A DNA stretch of 64,000 bases from Kineosporia succinea. Its GTDB lineage: Bacteria > Actinomycetota > Actinomycetes > Actinomycetales > Kineosporiaceae. Position 1 is the first letter of the stretch. Each line of letters begins with the position of its first letter. The stretch spans positions 2,539,241-2,603,240 of the forward strand of contig NZ_JAUSQZ010000001.1 in assembly GCF_030811555.1 (NCBI RefSeq), given 5' to 3'. The notes below the pieces were generated by a model. That model was not told the origin of the DNA and searched no databases. It was given only the letters and a program-made list of their open reading frames with translations. The position numbers and the translations under genes are program-made. Positions 1 to 9,806 of this stretch are shown in pieces.

Positions 1-980
1 CTGCTCTCGCCGAGCAGCGGGGCGGTCCAGTAGGTCGCGTCGGTCGTGCTGCCCTGGGCCCGGACCTGAAGCGTGGTCCGGGCGAGCGAGGCCGTTTTCA
101 CGGTCTTGGTCAGCGAGCTGGGCCGGGGGTGCGACCAGCTCGTCGTCAGGTCGTAACGGTAGGGACTGGGCTTGAACGCGGTGGCCCCGGCCTTGGCGAG
201 AACGGCGTGCGTGCGCAGTGTGCTTCCGGGCACCGAGGTCGTGGTCGTGTAGGTGCGGGACCCGTTTCCTCCGGCGAACCCGACCAGGTGGTCATTGGGC
301 AGCATGAGCCAGACTGCGCTCTGCTGCAGCTTGGCGGTGGCGTCGTCGACCTTGATCGCCACCTCCTTGGTCGCCTTCTCGGACAGATGCACGGTCTGCG
401 CCTTGTTGGAGACGGTGAACGACTTCGTCAGCAGGTAGCTCTTCGAGCCACCGAACCCGCCGTAGATGGCGGACACGAAGTACTTGCCGGCCGGAAGGTT
501 CACCGACGTGCTGAGCGAGCCTTGCGGATTTCTCGACGTCAGGTAGGTCCAGGTGCCCTGGTTCCAGACGTTGAAGAGCGCGTGCCAGGCCTCCGGCTGC
601 TCCGAGTCGATCCGCAGCGTCGTCTTGTACGTGGTGGCAGTCGCGGAGATCCGGCCCTCCGGAACGGGGGTTTCGGTGCTCACCGGTGCCACGGTCGAGG
701 ACGCGGCGCCCAGCGACCGGGCCTGCACGCTGCCGCCGACGGAGACGAACCCGAAGGGCGTCTGCTCGTCGCCGGAGGCCGGCCGGAACGCGAAGGAATC
801 GCCCTGCGCTCCTGACGCGGACACGATGCGATCGACCGGTGACGCCTTGACGACGGTCGAGAACCTCGCCGCCGGAACAACTGTGGTGGTCTCCGTCGAC
901 GGAACGAGTGCCGCTCCGCCCAGGACCGCGAGCACGGCGGCGGTGAACACGCCGGTTCCAGCCCGGGACCATCGCCGCAT
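1..980 (-). CDS. Secreted protein of unknown function (5' part, runs off window)
   Basis: An open frame reads from ATG at 980 to the left edge (326 codons, no stop). The ATG is preceded by AAGGAG about 10 bases upstream. The product starts with MRRWSRAGTG followed by a hydrophobic stretch (VFTAAVLAVLGGAALV), a typical Sec signal peptide of about 30 residues, so export is likely. The mature part is rich in Ser, Thr and Val with alternating hydrophobic residues and few charges, as in beta-sandwich extracellular proteins; segments such as SVNLPAGKYFVSAIYGG resemble surface-protein Ig-like or pre-peptidase folds, but I do not recognise a family. It is divergent from the MerR regulator at 1295, with about 314 bp between them. 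The function is unknown; the coding call is secure because the frame stays open for 980 bases with a signal peptide and RBS. Confidence 0.8.
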   Translation of the reverse strand, partial: MRRWSRAGTGVFTAAVLAVLGGAALVPSTETTTVVPAARFSTVVKASPVDRIVSASGAQGDSFAFRPASGDEQTPFGFVSVGGSVQARSLGAASSTVAPVSTETPVPEGRISATATTYKTTLRIDSEQPEAWHALFNVWNQGTWTYLTSRNPQGSLSTSVNLPAGKYFVSAIYGGFGGSKSYLLTKSFTVSNKAQTVHLSEKATKEVAIKVDDATAKLQQSAVWLMLPNDHLVGFAGGNGSRTYTTTTSVPGSTLRTHAVLAKAGATAFKPSPYRYDLTTSWSHPRPSSLTKTVKTASLARTTLQVRAQGSTTDATYWTAPLLGES

Positions 981-1233
981 GACTGTTTTGCTCCTTCTGT
1001 GAGCTTACTGTGTTTTGAGTGAAAGGTAGCTTATGGAAAGCCAAATCGCGGGGGAATTGAGGCGATGATCCATCAGTCGTGACCCCGGGGCCGGGTGTCG
1101 CCGGCGCGGGGCGCCCGGTGAACGAGCGGGGAAGCCGGCGAACCGTGCGGCCCCGGTCGGAGAGCGAGTCTCGGACCAGGGCCGTGAATGCTGGAGCGGC
1201 CTGGGTTTCGGTGGCTCCTGGATGGGGTTGTTG

Positions 1234-1254
1234 CACATGCCGTAACGGCATGTG
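1234..1254. promoter_or_regulatory. 21-bp palindrome, candidate MerR operator
   Basis: CACATGCCGT-A-ACGGCATGTG is a perfect 10-bp inverted repeat with one central base. It lies 40 bp upstream of the MerR gene start and inside the divergent intergenic region. MerR-family regulators bind such dyads within their promoters, so autoregulation or control of the divergent secreted-protein gene is the natural inference. No clear -10 was assigned. Confidence 0.5.
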
Positions 1255-1294
1255 GTGGGGTCGGGGCACCACGGCACGAAAGGCTCTGTCTGCG

Positions 1295-2158
1295 ATGAAC
1301 CTCTACCCCACGGCTGCCCGGCAGGTCAGGATCGGTGACGCGGCTGCGTTCGCCGGGATCACCCCACGCGCCATCCGTCACTACCACGAGATCGGTCTGC
1401 TGCCCGAGCCCGAGCGCGGCGGGGACGGCCGCCGCCGCTACGGCCATGACGACATGATCCGCCTTCTGTGGATCCGCAAGATGGCCGAGGCCGGCATCAG
1501 CCTGGACGACGTGCGGGTCGCCTTCGGCGAAGCCCGGGAGGAAACCTCGGACGAAGCCGGGGGTATTGAGTCGGTCCTGGGCCGGCTGGAGGAAACGATG
1601 GCGGCGCAGGAAGCCGCCATCCAACGTCGGCGCGCGGTTGTCCAGCGCCTGCAGGCGGTGGGCAGCCCGCTGGGGCTGCTCTCCGAAGTGGTCGCGGAGC
1701 GGCTCGGACATCTGCCCCCGGGCGCGCTGCGCCCTTCCGATCTGAACGCCCTGCTGGTCACAGAACGGATCTTCGGGCCGTTGGGTGCCGCCATCCAGGC
1801 CGGCACGTTCATCGTGCTGGCCACCCGCCCCGACCTGCGAGCCGAGGAAGACCGTCTTGAGGCGGCCGAGGCCGCCCTCGACGACGGTGTCGATCCCGAC
1901 GACCCGCGCGTCGATGAGCTCGCCGGGCAGCGATGCGCTCACCTATTGGCCCTGAACGAGGCCATCGAGGAAGCTGGCCTTGACGCGGCCGAGGAGAGGA
2001 TCTTCGGGATCCATGACGCCGACCTGGCCGGGGACGAGGGCAGAAGGATGAGTGCGGCCGCGGCGATCACCAAGATGCCGTACGACTTCTCGCCGGCCCG
2101 GAGGCGCTGCGTGGAACTCGCGGGACGTCTCTTCGGCGAGGCTCTCGCCGACATCTGA
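1295..2158 (+). CDS. MerR-family transcriptional regulator
   Basis: 287 residues from ATG at 1295; the frame is open further upstream, but this start puts the DNA-binding domain near the N-terminus. Residues about 11-80 form a MerR winged helix-turn-helix: VRIGDAAAFAGITPRAIRHY, then GLLPEPER, then a wing containing RRRYGHDDMIRL and IRKMAEAGISLDDVR. A helical segment follows (about 90-125, the usual dimerisation coiled coil) and then a C-terminal region of about 160 residues that I do not recognise as an effector domain. No Cys pattern of metal-sensing MerR proteins is evident. A 21-bp palindrome lies 40 bp upstream. It is a regulator of unknown signal; the target is most plausibly itself or the divergent secreted-protein gene. 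Confidence 0.85.
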   Translation: MNLYPTAARQVRIGDAAAFAGITPRAIRHYHEIGLLPEPERGGDGRRRYGHDDMIRLLWIRKMAEAGISLDDVRVAFGEAREETSDEAGGIESVLGRLEETMAAQEAAIQRRRAVVQRLQAVGSPLGLLSEVVAERLGHLPPGALRPSDLNALLVTERIFGPLGAAIQAGTFIVLATRPDLRAEEDRLEAAEAALDDGVDPDDPRVDELAGQRCAHLLALNEAIEEAGLDAAEERIFGIHDADLAGDEGRRMSAAAAITKMPYDFSPARRRCVELAGRLFGEALADI

Positions 2159-2488
2159 TCGCCTGTGCCGGGCGCTGACGTGGCTCGGCAGCCGGTCGCG
2201 CCCGTCCGCAGCGGGCCGACCGGGGCCGACGTCGAGCCCGGGCCGTAACCGGGGCTGGATAGGGAGTTACGGGATCTCATGGCGCGGATCGGGCCTGCCG
2301 GCCTCGTACCGCCATGATCTGCCAGCACGCGACTGCCAAGGCTGATGCGACGATCCCTGTCGCGATCAGAGCTGAGTTGGTGAAGCCGGCCGGTCACATG
2401 ACCGGTCAGCGGGGCGGGTAAGAGGGTGCCGAGGCGGCCACCCCCAGCGAGCCAATGGCACGGGCGGCTTCTGGGCCCGGAAACGACG
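2159..2488. other. Gene-free stretch between MerR gene and tRNA-Gly
   Basis: About 330 bp without a convincing coding frame, repeat or strong promoter. It ends at the hairpin that probably terminates the oppositely oriented tRNA transcript. Confidence 0.4.
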
Positions 2489-2528
2489 AAGCGCCAGGCA
2501 GAGGCATCTAGCCTTTGACCTGGCGCTT
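2489..2528 (-). terminator. Terminator-like hairpin downstream of tRNA-Gly
   Basis: AAGCGCCAGG (2489-2498) and CCTGGCGCTT (2519-2528) are perfect inverted repeats separated by 20 bases, which contain a smaller AGGC/GCCT stem. On the - strand the stem is followed by a T-containing run (TTCGTCGTTT), just after the tRNA 3' end. Confidence 0.6.
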
Positions 2529-2533
2529 TGTGA

Positions 2534-2607
2534 TGGAGCGGGTGACGAGAATCGAACTCGCACTGTCAGCTTGGGAAGCTGATGTTCTACCATTGAACTA
2601 CACCCGC
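2534..2607 (-). tRNA. tRNA-Gly (anticodon CCC)
   Basis: The - strand reads a complete cloverleaf: acceptor GCGGGTG/CACCCGC, D-arm GTTC-loop-GAAC, anticodon stem TCAGC/GCTGA with loop TTCCCAA (anticodon CCC, reads GGG), a short variable loop, T-arm GCGAG-TTCGATT-CTCGT, discriminator T and an encoded CCA. Length is 74 nt including CCA. Confidence 0.95.
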
Positions 2608-2689
2608 ATTGCCCCGTCTTCGACCGGGCTCGCACACACTATCAAAGTCTCGGCGACCCGTGGTGGACCTCCGGCCGGGTAACGGTTGC

Positions 2690-2702
2690 TACCTTGTTCC
2701 GG
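2690..2702 (+). promoter_or_regulatory. Putative -10 of a leaderless dcd transcript
   Basis: TACCTT at 2690-2695 fits the actinobacterial TANNNT -10 and ends 6 bases before the GTG start of dcd at 2702. No purine-rich RBS precedes the start, so transcription probably begins at or next to the start codon, a common leaderless arrangement in actinobacteria. This is inference from spacing only. Confidence 0.45.
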
Positions 2703-3277
2703 TGCTGCTCAGCGACCGCGACATCCGGGCCGAGATCGACAAGGGACGGGTGCAGATCGACCCCTTCGAGGAGTCGATGATCCAGCCGTCGAGCATCGAC
2801 GTGCGCATCGACCGGTTCTTCCGGCTCTTCGACAACCACAAGTACCCGGTCATCGACCCGTCGCAGGAGCAGCCCGAGCTCACGCACCTGTTCGAGGTGC
2901 CCCAGGACGAGGCGTTCGTGCTGCACCCGGGCGAGTTCGTGCTGGCCTCCACCTACGAGGCGGTCACGCTGCCCGACGACGTGGCGGCGCGGCTCGAGGG
3001 CAAGTCGTCACTGGGACGTCTGGGCCTGCTGACGCACTCCACGGCCGGCTTCATCGATCCGGGATTCAGCGGCCACGTGACGCTGGAGCTGTCCAACGTG
3101 GCGACCCTGCCGATCAAGATCTGGGCCGGCATGAAGATCGGCCAGCTCTGCTTCTTCCGTCTGACCAGCGCGGCCGAGCACGCCTACGGCAGTGAGCGGT
3201 ACGGCTCCCGTTACCAGGGCCAGCGCGGCCCCACGCCGAGCCGTTCGTACCTCTCGTTTCACCGTACGATGATCTGA
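2702..3277 (+). CDS. dcd: dCTP deaminase
   Basis: 191 residues from GTG at 2702, the usual family length, giving an N-terminus of [15 protein letters not shown]. It converts dCTP to dUTP for dTMP synthesis; the mycobacterial-type enzyme also hydrolyses dUTP to dUMP. Family motifs are present: PSSIDVRID (about 33-41), the nucleotide-binding segment [19 protein letters not shown] (about 100-118), [15 protein letters not shown] with the catalytic Glu in the LEL, and [11 protein letters not shown]. An upstream open frame exists but would add a non-homologous extension. The next gene begins 25 bp downstream on the same strand. Mono- versus bifunctionality cannot be decided from what I can see. Confidence 0.95.
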   Translation: MLLSDRDIRAEIDKGRVQIDPFEESMIQPSSIDVRIDRFFRLFDNHKYPVIDPSQEQPELTHLFEVPQDEAFVLHPGEFVLASTYEAVTLPDDVAARLEGKSSLGRLGLLTHSTAGFIDPGFSGHVTLELSNVATLPIKIWAGMKIGQLCFFRLTSAAEHAYGSERYGSRYQGQRGPTPSRSYLSFHRTMI

Positions 3278-3302
3278 GGTTTATCGACGGGAGGAACAGC
3301 TC

Positions 3303-4352
3303 GTGGCGGGCCGCAAGAAACGTGAAAAGGCGCCCGAGCCGGTGCCCGAGGTCGAAGACGGCATCTCTGTCGTGGATCTGGCGGCCAGGCACCTGCTGCT
3401 CTGCCCGACCACGGTCGACATGGAGGTGGTCGACACCCTCGTGCGCGACCGTCTGCCGAACAGCAACCTCTACGACACCGGCGAGGTCCAGCTCGGGCGG
3501 CACAGCCGCATCACGGGCCCCTACCAACTGTCGATGGAAGACGCGGTCGATGCGGGCGTCCCCATGCCCTGGACCGTCTGTTACTGCCTCGAGGCCCCGG
3601 TCGAGCGTGAAGACCCACCGCTGCCGGGAGTCGACGACCGCGACGGGTTCGCCTACGCGTTCCCCGAGGGCCTGCCCTGGCGCGACGAGGGCCGCGCGCT
3701 GCAACTGCTGGTGAGCCTCGCCCGCCGCATCGGCGGCGCGGTGCGGGTGGCGGGCACACTGCAGCTGATCCAGCCCGACCCGGAGCGCGCGGTCGACTAC
3801 ATCGTGCACTCCAAGACCTGGCTCGAGCCCGACGTGCTGCTCGGCATCGTCAATCGCGAGATGCCCGGTGCCGTGCTGGCCGTCGAGGGGGAGGACTGGG
3901 CCGGTCCGCCCGACGCCGCGTACACCGGCGAGATCCTGATCGCCGACATCGGCCGTAGCCCGCTCAGCTCGCACGACCTGCAGACACTGCACGCCCGCGC
4001 CGACGCCCGCGACCGCAAGATGCTCGAGGAAGACGACATCATCGACGGCTTCGCCATCGTCGGTGATTTCGGCTGGGACGGTGTGGTCGAGATCCAGGTG
4101 CATCTCACCGACGCCGACGACCCCACGGTGCTGGGCCAGCCCTGGGCCAACGAGGAACTCGTCACCTATGAGGTGCGCTGGATGCCGCCCAACCCGGAAG
4201 ACCGGGAGAAGCGCTACCCGCCGGAGGCGTTCAGGGCCAGCCGCTCGCGGGTGGGGCCGGTGATGGCCCGCACCACGCGGGCCCTGGTCGAGGCGGCCGG
4301 CGGCATCGTGCTCGACGAAGACAACTTCGGGGTCGACCGCTACACCCTCTGA
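3303..4352 (+). CDS. Conserved hypothetical protein downstream of dcd
   Basis: 349 residues from GTG at 3303, preceded by GGGAGGAAC at good spacing. The protein is soluble and acidic, starting with a short basic tail (MAGRKKREKAPE). It has no signal peptide or membrane segment. It contains Trp/Pro-rich segments (MPWTVCYCLEAP, FPEGLPWRDEG, LVTYEVRWMPPNPEDREKRYPPEAF) and reads as a globular cytosolic protein. I do not recognise a family and assign no function. It is probably co-transcribed with dcd (25-bp gap) and is followed by a strong terminator. Confidence 0.8.
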   Translation: MAGRKKREKAPEPVPEVEDGISVVDLAARHLLLCPTTVDMEVVDTLVRDRLPNSNLYDTGEVQLGRHSRITGPYQLSMEDAVDAGVPMPWTVCYCLEAPVEREDPPLPGVDDRDGFAYAFPEGLPWRDEGRALQLLVSLARRIGGAVRVAGTLQLIQPDPERAVDYIVHSKTWLEPDVLLGIVNREMPGAVLAVEGEDWAGPPDAAYTGEILIADIGRSPLSSHDLQTLHARADARDRKMLEEDDIIDGFAIVGDFGWDGVVEIQVHLTDADDPTVLGQPWANEELVTYEVRWMPPNPEDREKRYPPEAFRASRSRVGPVMARTTRALVEAAGGIVLDEDNFGVDRYTL

Positions 4353-4368
4353 ACAACCGCACTACACC

Positions 4369-4400
4369 ACTGCCCCCGGGAGCCTGCTCCCGGGGGCAGT
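4369..4400 (+). terminator. Intrinsic terminator after the dcd unit
   Basis: A perfect 14-bp stem, ACTGCCCCCGGGAG/CTCCCGGGGGCAGT, with the 4-base loop CCTG, lies 17 bases after the stop codon and is followed by TCAGTTCT. Confidence 0.85.
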
Positions 4401-4477
4401 TCAGTTCTCACAGGTATGGGCCTCTTTGGGGCCACCTAAATGATTCCTAAACGGCCTTCCTCAGGTGTCGGAGCCCC

Positions 4478-4503
4478 GTTCTGGGCTGCTACGTTTCCAG
4501 AAC
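4478..4503. promoter_or_regulatory. Inverted repeat upstream of the chitinase gene
   Basis: GTTCTGG (4478-4484) and CCAGAAC (4497-4503) form a perfect 7-bp dyad with a 12-bp spacer, about 60 bp before the chitinase start. The spacing suits a dimeric repressor, but no specific regulator can be named. Confidence 0.3.
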
Positions 4504-4564
4504 AGCACGGTATGTAAGGCATCTTCACAAACGTCCTGGCGCCTCCCACCCTGAAGGGAATGCC

Positions 4565-5812
<1,248 letters not shown>

Positions 5813-5849
5813 CGCCGAACGGCCTGGAGCAGAACCAGGCCAAGACGAG

Positions 5850-5880
5850 CGCCCGGCCCGCCCCTGACCCGGGCCGGGCG
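5850..5880 (+). terminator. Terminator-like hairpin after the chitinase gene
   Basis: CGCCCGGCCCG (5850-5860) pairs perfectly with CGGGCCGGGCG (5870-5880). A smaller stem GGCCTGG/CCAGGCC (5821-5841) lies just before it. There is no clear T tract, so termination may be partial. Confidence 0.6.
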
Positions 5881-5934
5881 CCGGCACCACCTTGCCCACC
5901 ACGTGACCTGCCCTGAAGAGGATCACCAGAACTC

Positions 5935-7413
5935 ATGTCACAGCAACGTCTTTCGCGTACCCGCCGGGCGGCGGTCGTAGCGTCCGGCGCGGTCGCAGCA
6001 GCGGTCGTGGCGGCTGTCGCCGTCGCCGTACCGGGGCACAGCGCCCCCGCTTCGACGGCCGACGACGGATTCACCACGGTCTGGTCGGACGACTTCGAGG
6101 GGGCGGCCAAGACCTCACCCTCGTCCGACAACTGGATCTTCGACATCGGCCACAGCTACCCGGGCGGCGCCGCCAACTGGGGCACCGGTGAGATCGCGGC
6201 CCACACCGACAAGACCGAGAACGTCAGCCTCGACGGCAACGGCAACCTGAACATCACGCCGATCCGTGACTCCTCGGGCAACTGGACCTCGGCCCGCATC
6301 GAGACCCAGCGCACCGACTTCGCCGCCGCCGAGGGCGGTGTCGTGCGCTTCGAGAGCCGCATCCAGCTGCCCGACGTGAGTGGTGCTGAGGCGCAGGGCA
6401 TCTGGCCGGCGTTCTGGTCGCTGGGTGAGCCGTTCCGCGGCACCTACACGAACTGGCCGGGCATCGGCGAGGTCGACGTGATGGAGAACGTGAACGGCGA
6501 GAACACCGTTCACGGCACCCTGCACTGCGGCACCAATCCGGGCGGCGTCTGCAACGAGTCGACCGGCCTGGGCAACAGCAAGAGCGGTTTCGGCACGACT
6601 CTGCAGAAGGGCTTCCACACCTATGCGGTGGAGCTCGACCGCAGCTCGTCCGACGAGGAACTGCGCTGGTACGTCGACGGCGAGCAGTTCCACTCGGTCA
6701 AGGAGTCGCAGGTCGGCGCGGACGTCTGGAAGAACGCCACCGACCACGGCTTCTTCCTGATCCTCAATGTCGCCGTCGGCGGCGGCTGGCCGGGCAGCCC
6801 GACCGAGGCCACCGCGTCGGGCAAGCCGATGGTCGTCGACTACGTCAAGGTCCTCCAGAAGGGCACGAGTGAGGACGACGGGGAGACCACCGATCCCGTC
6901 GAGACCGCCGAGCCGGTCGAGACCACGACGAGCCCGGCCGCTCCCACCACCCCGGCCGACGACCAGGGTGACGATGAAGGTGACGGCACCGACGCGTCCC
7001 CCATCGGCGACCGGGACGCCCTCGGCACCATCGAGGCGGAGAGCTTCGACAGCGAGAGCGGTGTCAAGGCAGCGGCTTCCGGCGGCGGCAGCAAGCTGGG
7101 CAACCTCGCGAACGGCGACTCGGCGGTCTACAGGAGCGTGAACTTCGGCGACGGTGACGCGCACACCTTCGTGGCCAAGGCGGCCTCGGGCGCGAACGAG
7201 GGTGTCAGTGGCCTGATCCAGGTGCGTCTCGACAGTGCCACCGCCGACCCGGTGGCCCAGGTCGCCGTGGCGAACACCGGTGGCTGGGAGACGTTCAAGA
7301 ACATTCCGGGCGAACTGGCGAAGACGACCGGCACGCACGACGTGTACCTGACCTTCACGTCGGGCAGCGACCAGGAGTTCGCCGACCTCGACTCGTTCAC
7401 CTTCACCCGCTGA
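5935..7413 (+). CDS. Secreted GH16 beta-glucanase with CBM6-like module
   Basis: 492 residues from ATG at 5935, with GAAGAGGA upstream. Residues 1-40 form a signal peptide with a twin-arginine (RTRRAAVV) and a long hydrophobic core. Residues about 45-300 are a GH16 jelly-roll domain with the catalytic signature GEVDVMENVNG: Glu179 (nucleophile), Asp181 and Glu184 (acid/base). WPAFWSLGEP before it is also typical of laminarinase-like members. An acidic/Pro/Thr linker (about 300-345, many D, E, T and P) leads to a C-terminal beta-sandwich (about 350-492, starting IEAESFD and ending FADLDSFTFT) that fits CBM6. It likely cleaves beta-1,3- or beta-1,3/1,4-glucan outside the cell. Only 12 bp separate it from the GH64-type gene that follows, so the two probably share a transcript. 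Confidence 0.9.
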   Translation: MSQQRLSRTRRAAVVASGAVAAAVVAAVAVAVPGHSAPASTADDGFTTVWSDDFEGAAKTSPSSDNWIFDIGHSYPGGAANWGTGEIAAHTDKTENVSLDGNGNLNITPIRDSSGNWTSARIETQRTDFAAAEGGVVRFESRIQLPDVSGAEAQGIWPAFWSLGEPFRGTYTNWPGIGEVDVMENVNGENTVHGTLHCGTNPGGVCNESTGLGNSKSGFGTTLQKGFHTYAVELDRSSSDEELRWYVDGEQFHSVKESQVGADVWKNATDHGFFLILNVAVGGGWPGSPTEATASGKPMVVDYVKVLQKGTSEDDGETTDPVETAEPVETTTSPAAPTTPADDQGDDEGDGTDASPIGDRDALGTIEAESFDSESGVKAAASGGGSKLGNLANGDSAVYRSVNFGDGDAHTFVAKAASGANEGVSGLIQVRLDSATADPVAQVAVANTGGWETFKNIPGELAKTTGTHDVYLTFTSGSDQEFADLDSFTFTR

Positions 7414-7425
7414 GGAGCGTCTGAC

Positions 7426-8580
7426 ATGCCGAACCTGACTCGCCGCAACCTGATTCGTGGAGCCATCGGCGGTGGCATCCTCGGTGCCGTCGGCCTCACC
7501 GCGATCCCGCAGATGGTGCACGCCGCCCAGGGCCTGCCGCTCAAGATCGTGAACAACACGGGCAAGAGCAGCGACCAGATCTGGGTGCACGCCGTGGGTA
7601 CTCACCTGTCCACCGGCAAGATGGGGCACATCAAGAAAGACGGCAACTTCGCCGAGATCGCCCTGTCCGACAACGGTTCCAACGGTTACACCAGCTATGG
7701 CATCCGCCTGAGCGAGCTGAACACGCTTCCCCTGGCCACGCTCTCGGGACGCGTCTACATCTCGATCGGTGAGCAGCTGAAGTTCAAGGTGGTCGGCACC
7801 GGCAGCGGCATCGGCCTGCAGTACCCGGCCGGCTGGGTGACGAGCGACCCGTCGTACAACATCGTGCACGACTTCATGGAGTTCACGAACAACGACAGCG
7901 GCATGTACTGCAACACCACGATGGTCGACATGTTCGGCCTGCCGATGTACATCACGCTGGCCGGCTCGAAGACCCAGTCGATCGCCCGGTACAAGGACGG
8001 CGCCCGGGCCAAGATCTTCGAAGCACTGCGCAAGCAGAGCGGTTTCGAGAAGCTGGTGCAGGGCAACCTGCGGGTGATTGCGCCCGGTCACGGTATCGAC
8101 GCCGGGCTGTTCTCGAGCACCTATCTCGACGGCAACATCAACGCCCGCTGGTCGCAGTACAGCTCGCAGACCATGACGATGACGGCCAACCAGCAGCAGT
8201 ACACCGGCAAGATCGAGGGCTCGAAGTTCGTCTTCCGGCAGAACGGCGCGATCAAGGCATCTTTCGCGAAGCCGACGACCAAGGACGTCTTCTTCTGCAA
8301 CGGCGCCCTGGTCTCCCCGAACGACGGCGTGAGCGGTCCGATCGCGGCCATCCTCGCGGCCGGCCTGAACCGGGGTGTGCTGTTCGAGACGAAGCAGCCG
8401 ATCACCGACCCGTCGAAGTTCTACCCGGGAAGCATCGCCAACCACTACTCGCGTGTGCTGCACGAGAACACGGTCGACGGCAAGGCCTACGGGTTCGCCT
8501 ACGACGACGTGTGCGAGCAGGCGTCGTACATCCAGGACAACGCGCCCAAGAACGTCACCCTGACGCTCCAGCCGTTCTGA
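7426..8580 (+). CDS. Secreted GH64-type beta-1,3-glucanase, copy 1
   Basis: 384 residues from ATG at 7426 with a GAGGAG RBS. The N-terminus LTRRNLIRGAIGGG plus a hydrophobic stretch to about residue 34 is a Tat-type signal, suggesting export in folded form. The mature protein resembles the GH64/thaumatin-like beta-1,3-glucanase family: LPLKIVNNTG start, a GRVYISIGEQLKF segment, and DFMEFTNNDSG with Glu152 sixteen residues before Asp168 (VDMFGLPMY). This matches the 16-residue spacing of the catalytic Glu and Asp known for a Streptomyces GH64 enzyme. It should release oligosaccharides from beta-1,3-glucan, complementing the GH16 enzyme 12 bp upstream. The next gene is a full-length paralogue. 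Confidence 0.88.
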   Translation: MPNLTRRNLIRGAIGGGILGAVGLTAIPQMVHAAQGLPLKIVNNTGKSSDQIWVHAVGTHLSTGKMGHIKKDGNFAEIALSDNGSNGYTSYGIRLSELNTLPLATLSGRVYISIGEQLKFKVVGTGSGIGLQYPAGWVTSDPSYNIVHDFMEFTNNDSGMYCNTTMVDMFGLPMYITLAGSKTQSIARYKDGARAKIFEALRKQSGFEKLVQGNLRVIAPGHGIDAGLFSSTYLDGNINARWSQYSSQTMTMTANQQQYTGKIEGSKFVFRQNGAIKASFAKPTTKDVFFCNGALVSPNDGVSGPIAAILAAGLNRGVLFETKQPITDPSKFYPGSIANHYSRVLHENTVDGKAYGFAYDDVCEQASYIQDNAPKNVTLTLQPF

Positions 8581-8595
8581 TCCTTCTCGATCCGG

Positions 8596-8623
8596 GCCCG
8601 GCGGTTCCGACCGGCCGCCGGGC
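8596..8623 (+). terminator. Hairpin between the two GH64-type genes
   Basis: GCCCGGCGG (8596-8604) pairs with CCGCCGGGC (8615-8623) around a 10-base loop, followed by TCTTCTCC. It may terminate or attenuate transcription between the tandem copies. Confidence 0.5.
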
Positions 8624-8644
8624 TCTTCTCCTGTGAAAGGCGCC

Positions 8645-9793
8645 ATGTTCAAGCTCAGCCGACGCAATCTGTTCCTCGGAGCCCTGGGCGGTGGAACCCT
8701 CGGGGCCGCCGGCGTGCTCGCGGTGCCCCAGTTCGGGCACGCCGCGAACAAGCTGCCGCTCACGATCGTGAACAGCACCGGCCGCTGGAGCAACGACAAG
8801 GTCTTCGTGCACATCGTGGGCACGGAACTCTCGTCGGGCCGGATGGGGCACGTGAAGGCCGACGGCAACTTCGTGGCGGCGTCGGTCGCGGACAACGGTT
8901 CCGGTGGTTATGCGAACTACGGTATCCGGCTGAGCAAGCTCAAGAGCCTTCCGCTGGGCCAGATCTCGGGACGTATCTACATCTCGATGGGGCAGCCGCT
9001 GAAGTTCAAGGTGGTCGGCGACAACGCGATCCAGTACCCGGCCGGCTGGGTGCGCACCGACCCGTCGTACAAGATCCTGCACGACTTCATGGAGTTCACG
9101 CACGACGGCTCGGGTTTCCACACCAACACCACGGCCGTCGACATGTTCGCTCTGCCCATGTACATCACGCTTTCCGGAGCCCGGAAGCAGACCACCGGAC
9201 GGTTCGAGAAGGGCGCCCGCGCGCGTGTTTTCGCCCAGATGCGCAAACAGCCCGGATTCAAGAAGCTGGCGATCGGCAATCTGCGGGTGATCGCGCCGAG
9301 CCACGCACTCGACCGCGGCCTGTTCTCCGACTCCTACCTCGACCCGTACGTCGACGCGCGCTGGAAGCAGTACGGCTCGAAAACGCTCACGGTGGTCGCG
9401 AACAACCAGACCTACCTGGGCAGGGTCGAGTCCGGAAAGTTCGTGTTCCGCCAGAACGGTGCGGTGAAGGCCTCTTTCGCCAAGCCCTCGACCCGTGACG
9501 TGCTCTTCTGTGACGGCAAGCTGGCGGCCCCGAACGACGGTGTCGGCGGCCCGATCGCGGCGGTGCTCGCGGCCGGCCTGAACCGCGGTGTGCTGGAACG
9601 GGTCCGGCAGCCGGTCAAGAACGCCAAGCTCTACTACCGGCCCACCCGCACGAATCACTACGCGCGGATCCTGCACGAGCACACGGTAGACGGGCGGGCG
9701 TACGGTTTCGCCTTCGACGACGTCTGCGAGCAGGCCTCGTTCGTCACCGACCCGGCTCCGAAAAGCGTCACGCTGACACTTCAACCGTTCTAG
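8645..9793 (+). CDS. Secreted GH64-type beta-1,3-glucanase, copy 2
   Basis: 382 residues from ATG at 8645. An upstream in-frame GTG at 8633 lies in the RBS region, and the ATG start puts the Tat motif LSRRNLFLG at residues 3-11. It is co-linear with the preceding gene over its whole length and shares the segments TGKMGH/SGRMGH, SGRIYISMG, PAGWVRTDPSYKI, VDMFALPMYITL, AAGLNRGVL and a nearly identical C-terminus (VTLTLQPF). The catalytic pattern is kept: Glu in DFMEFTHDGSG and Asp 16 residues later in AVDMF. The divergence shows an old tandem duplication. Both copies keep the residues expected for activity, so two working enzymes are likely, perhaps with different glucan preferences. A strong terminator follows. 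Confidence 0.88.
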   Translation: MFKLSRRNLFLGALGGGTLGAAGVLAVPQFGHAANKLPLTIVNSTGRWSNDKVFVHIVGTELSSGRMGHVKADGNFVAASVADNGSGGYANYGIRLSKLKSLPLGQISGRIYISMGQPLKFKVVGDNAIQYPAGWVRTDPSYKILHDFMEFTHDGSGFHTNTTAVDMFALPMYITLSGARKQTTGRFEKGARARVFAQMRKQPGFKKLAIGNLRVIAPSHALDRGLFSDSYLDPYVDARWKQYGSKTLTVVANNQTYLGRVESGKFVFRQNGAVKASFAKPSTRDVLFCDGKLAAPNDGVGGPIAAVLAAGLNRGVLERVRQPVKNAKLYYRPTRTNHYARILHEHTVDGRAYGFAFDDVCEQASFVTDPAPKSVTLTLQPF

Positions 9794-9806
9794 AAAGTGA
9801 TTCCAG

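Noticed and set aside
2534-2607. An integrated element using tRNA-Gly as attachment site
   Set aside because: No integrase gene and no repeat of the tRNA 3' end was seen nearby.
6115-8895. A 926-codon - strand open frame across the GH16 and GH64 genes
   Set aside because: It spans two genes with confirmed catalytic motifs on the + strand and has no protein-like features.
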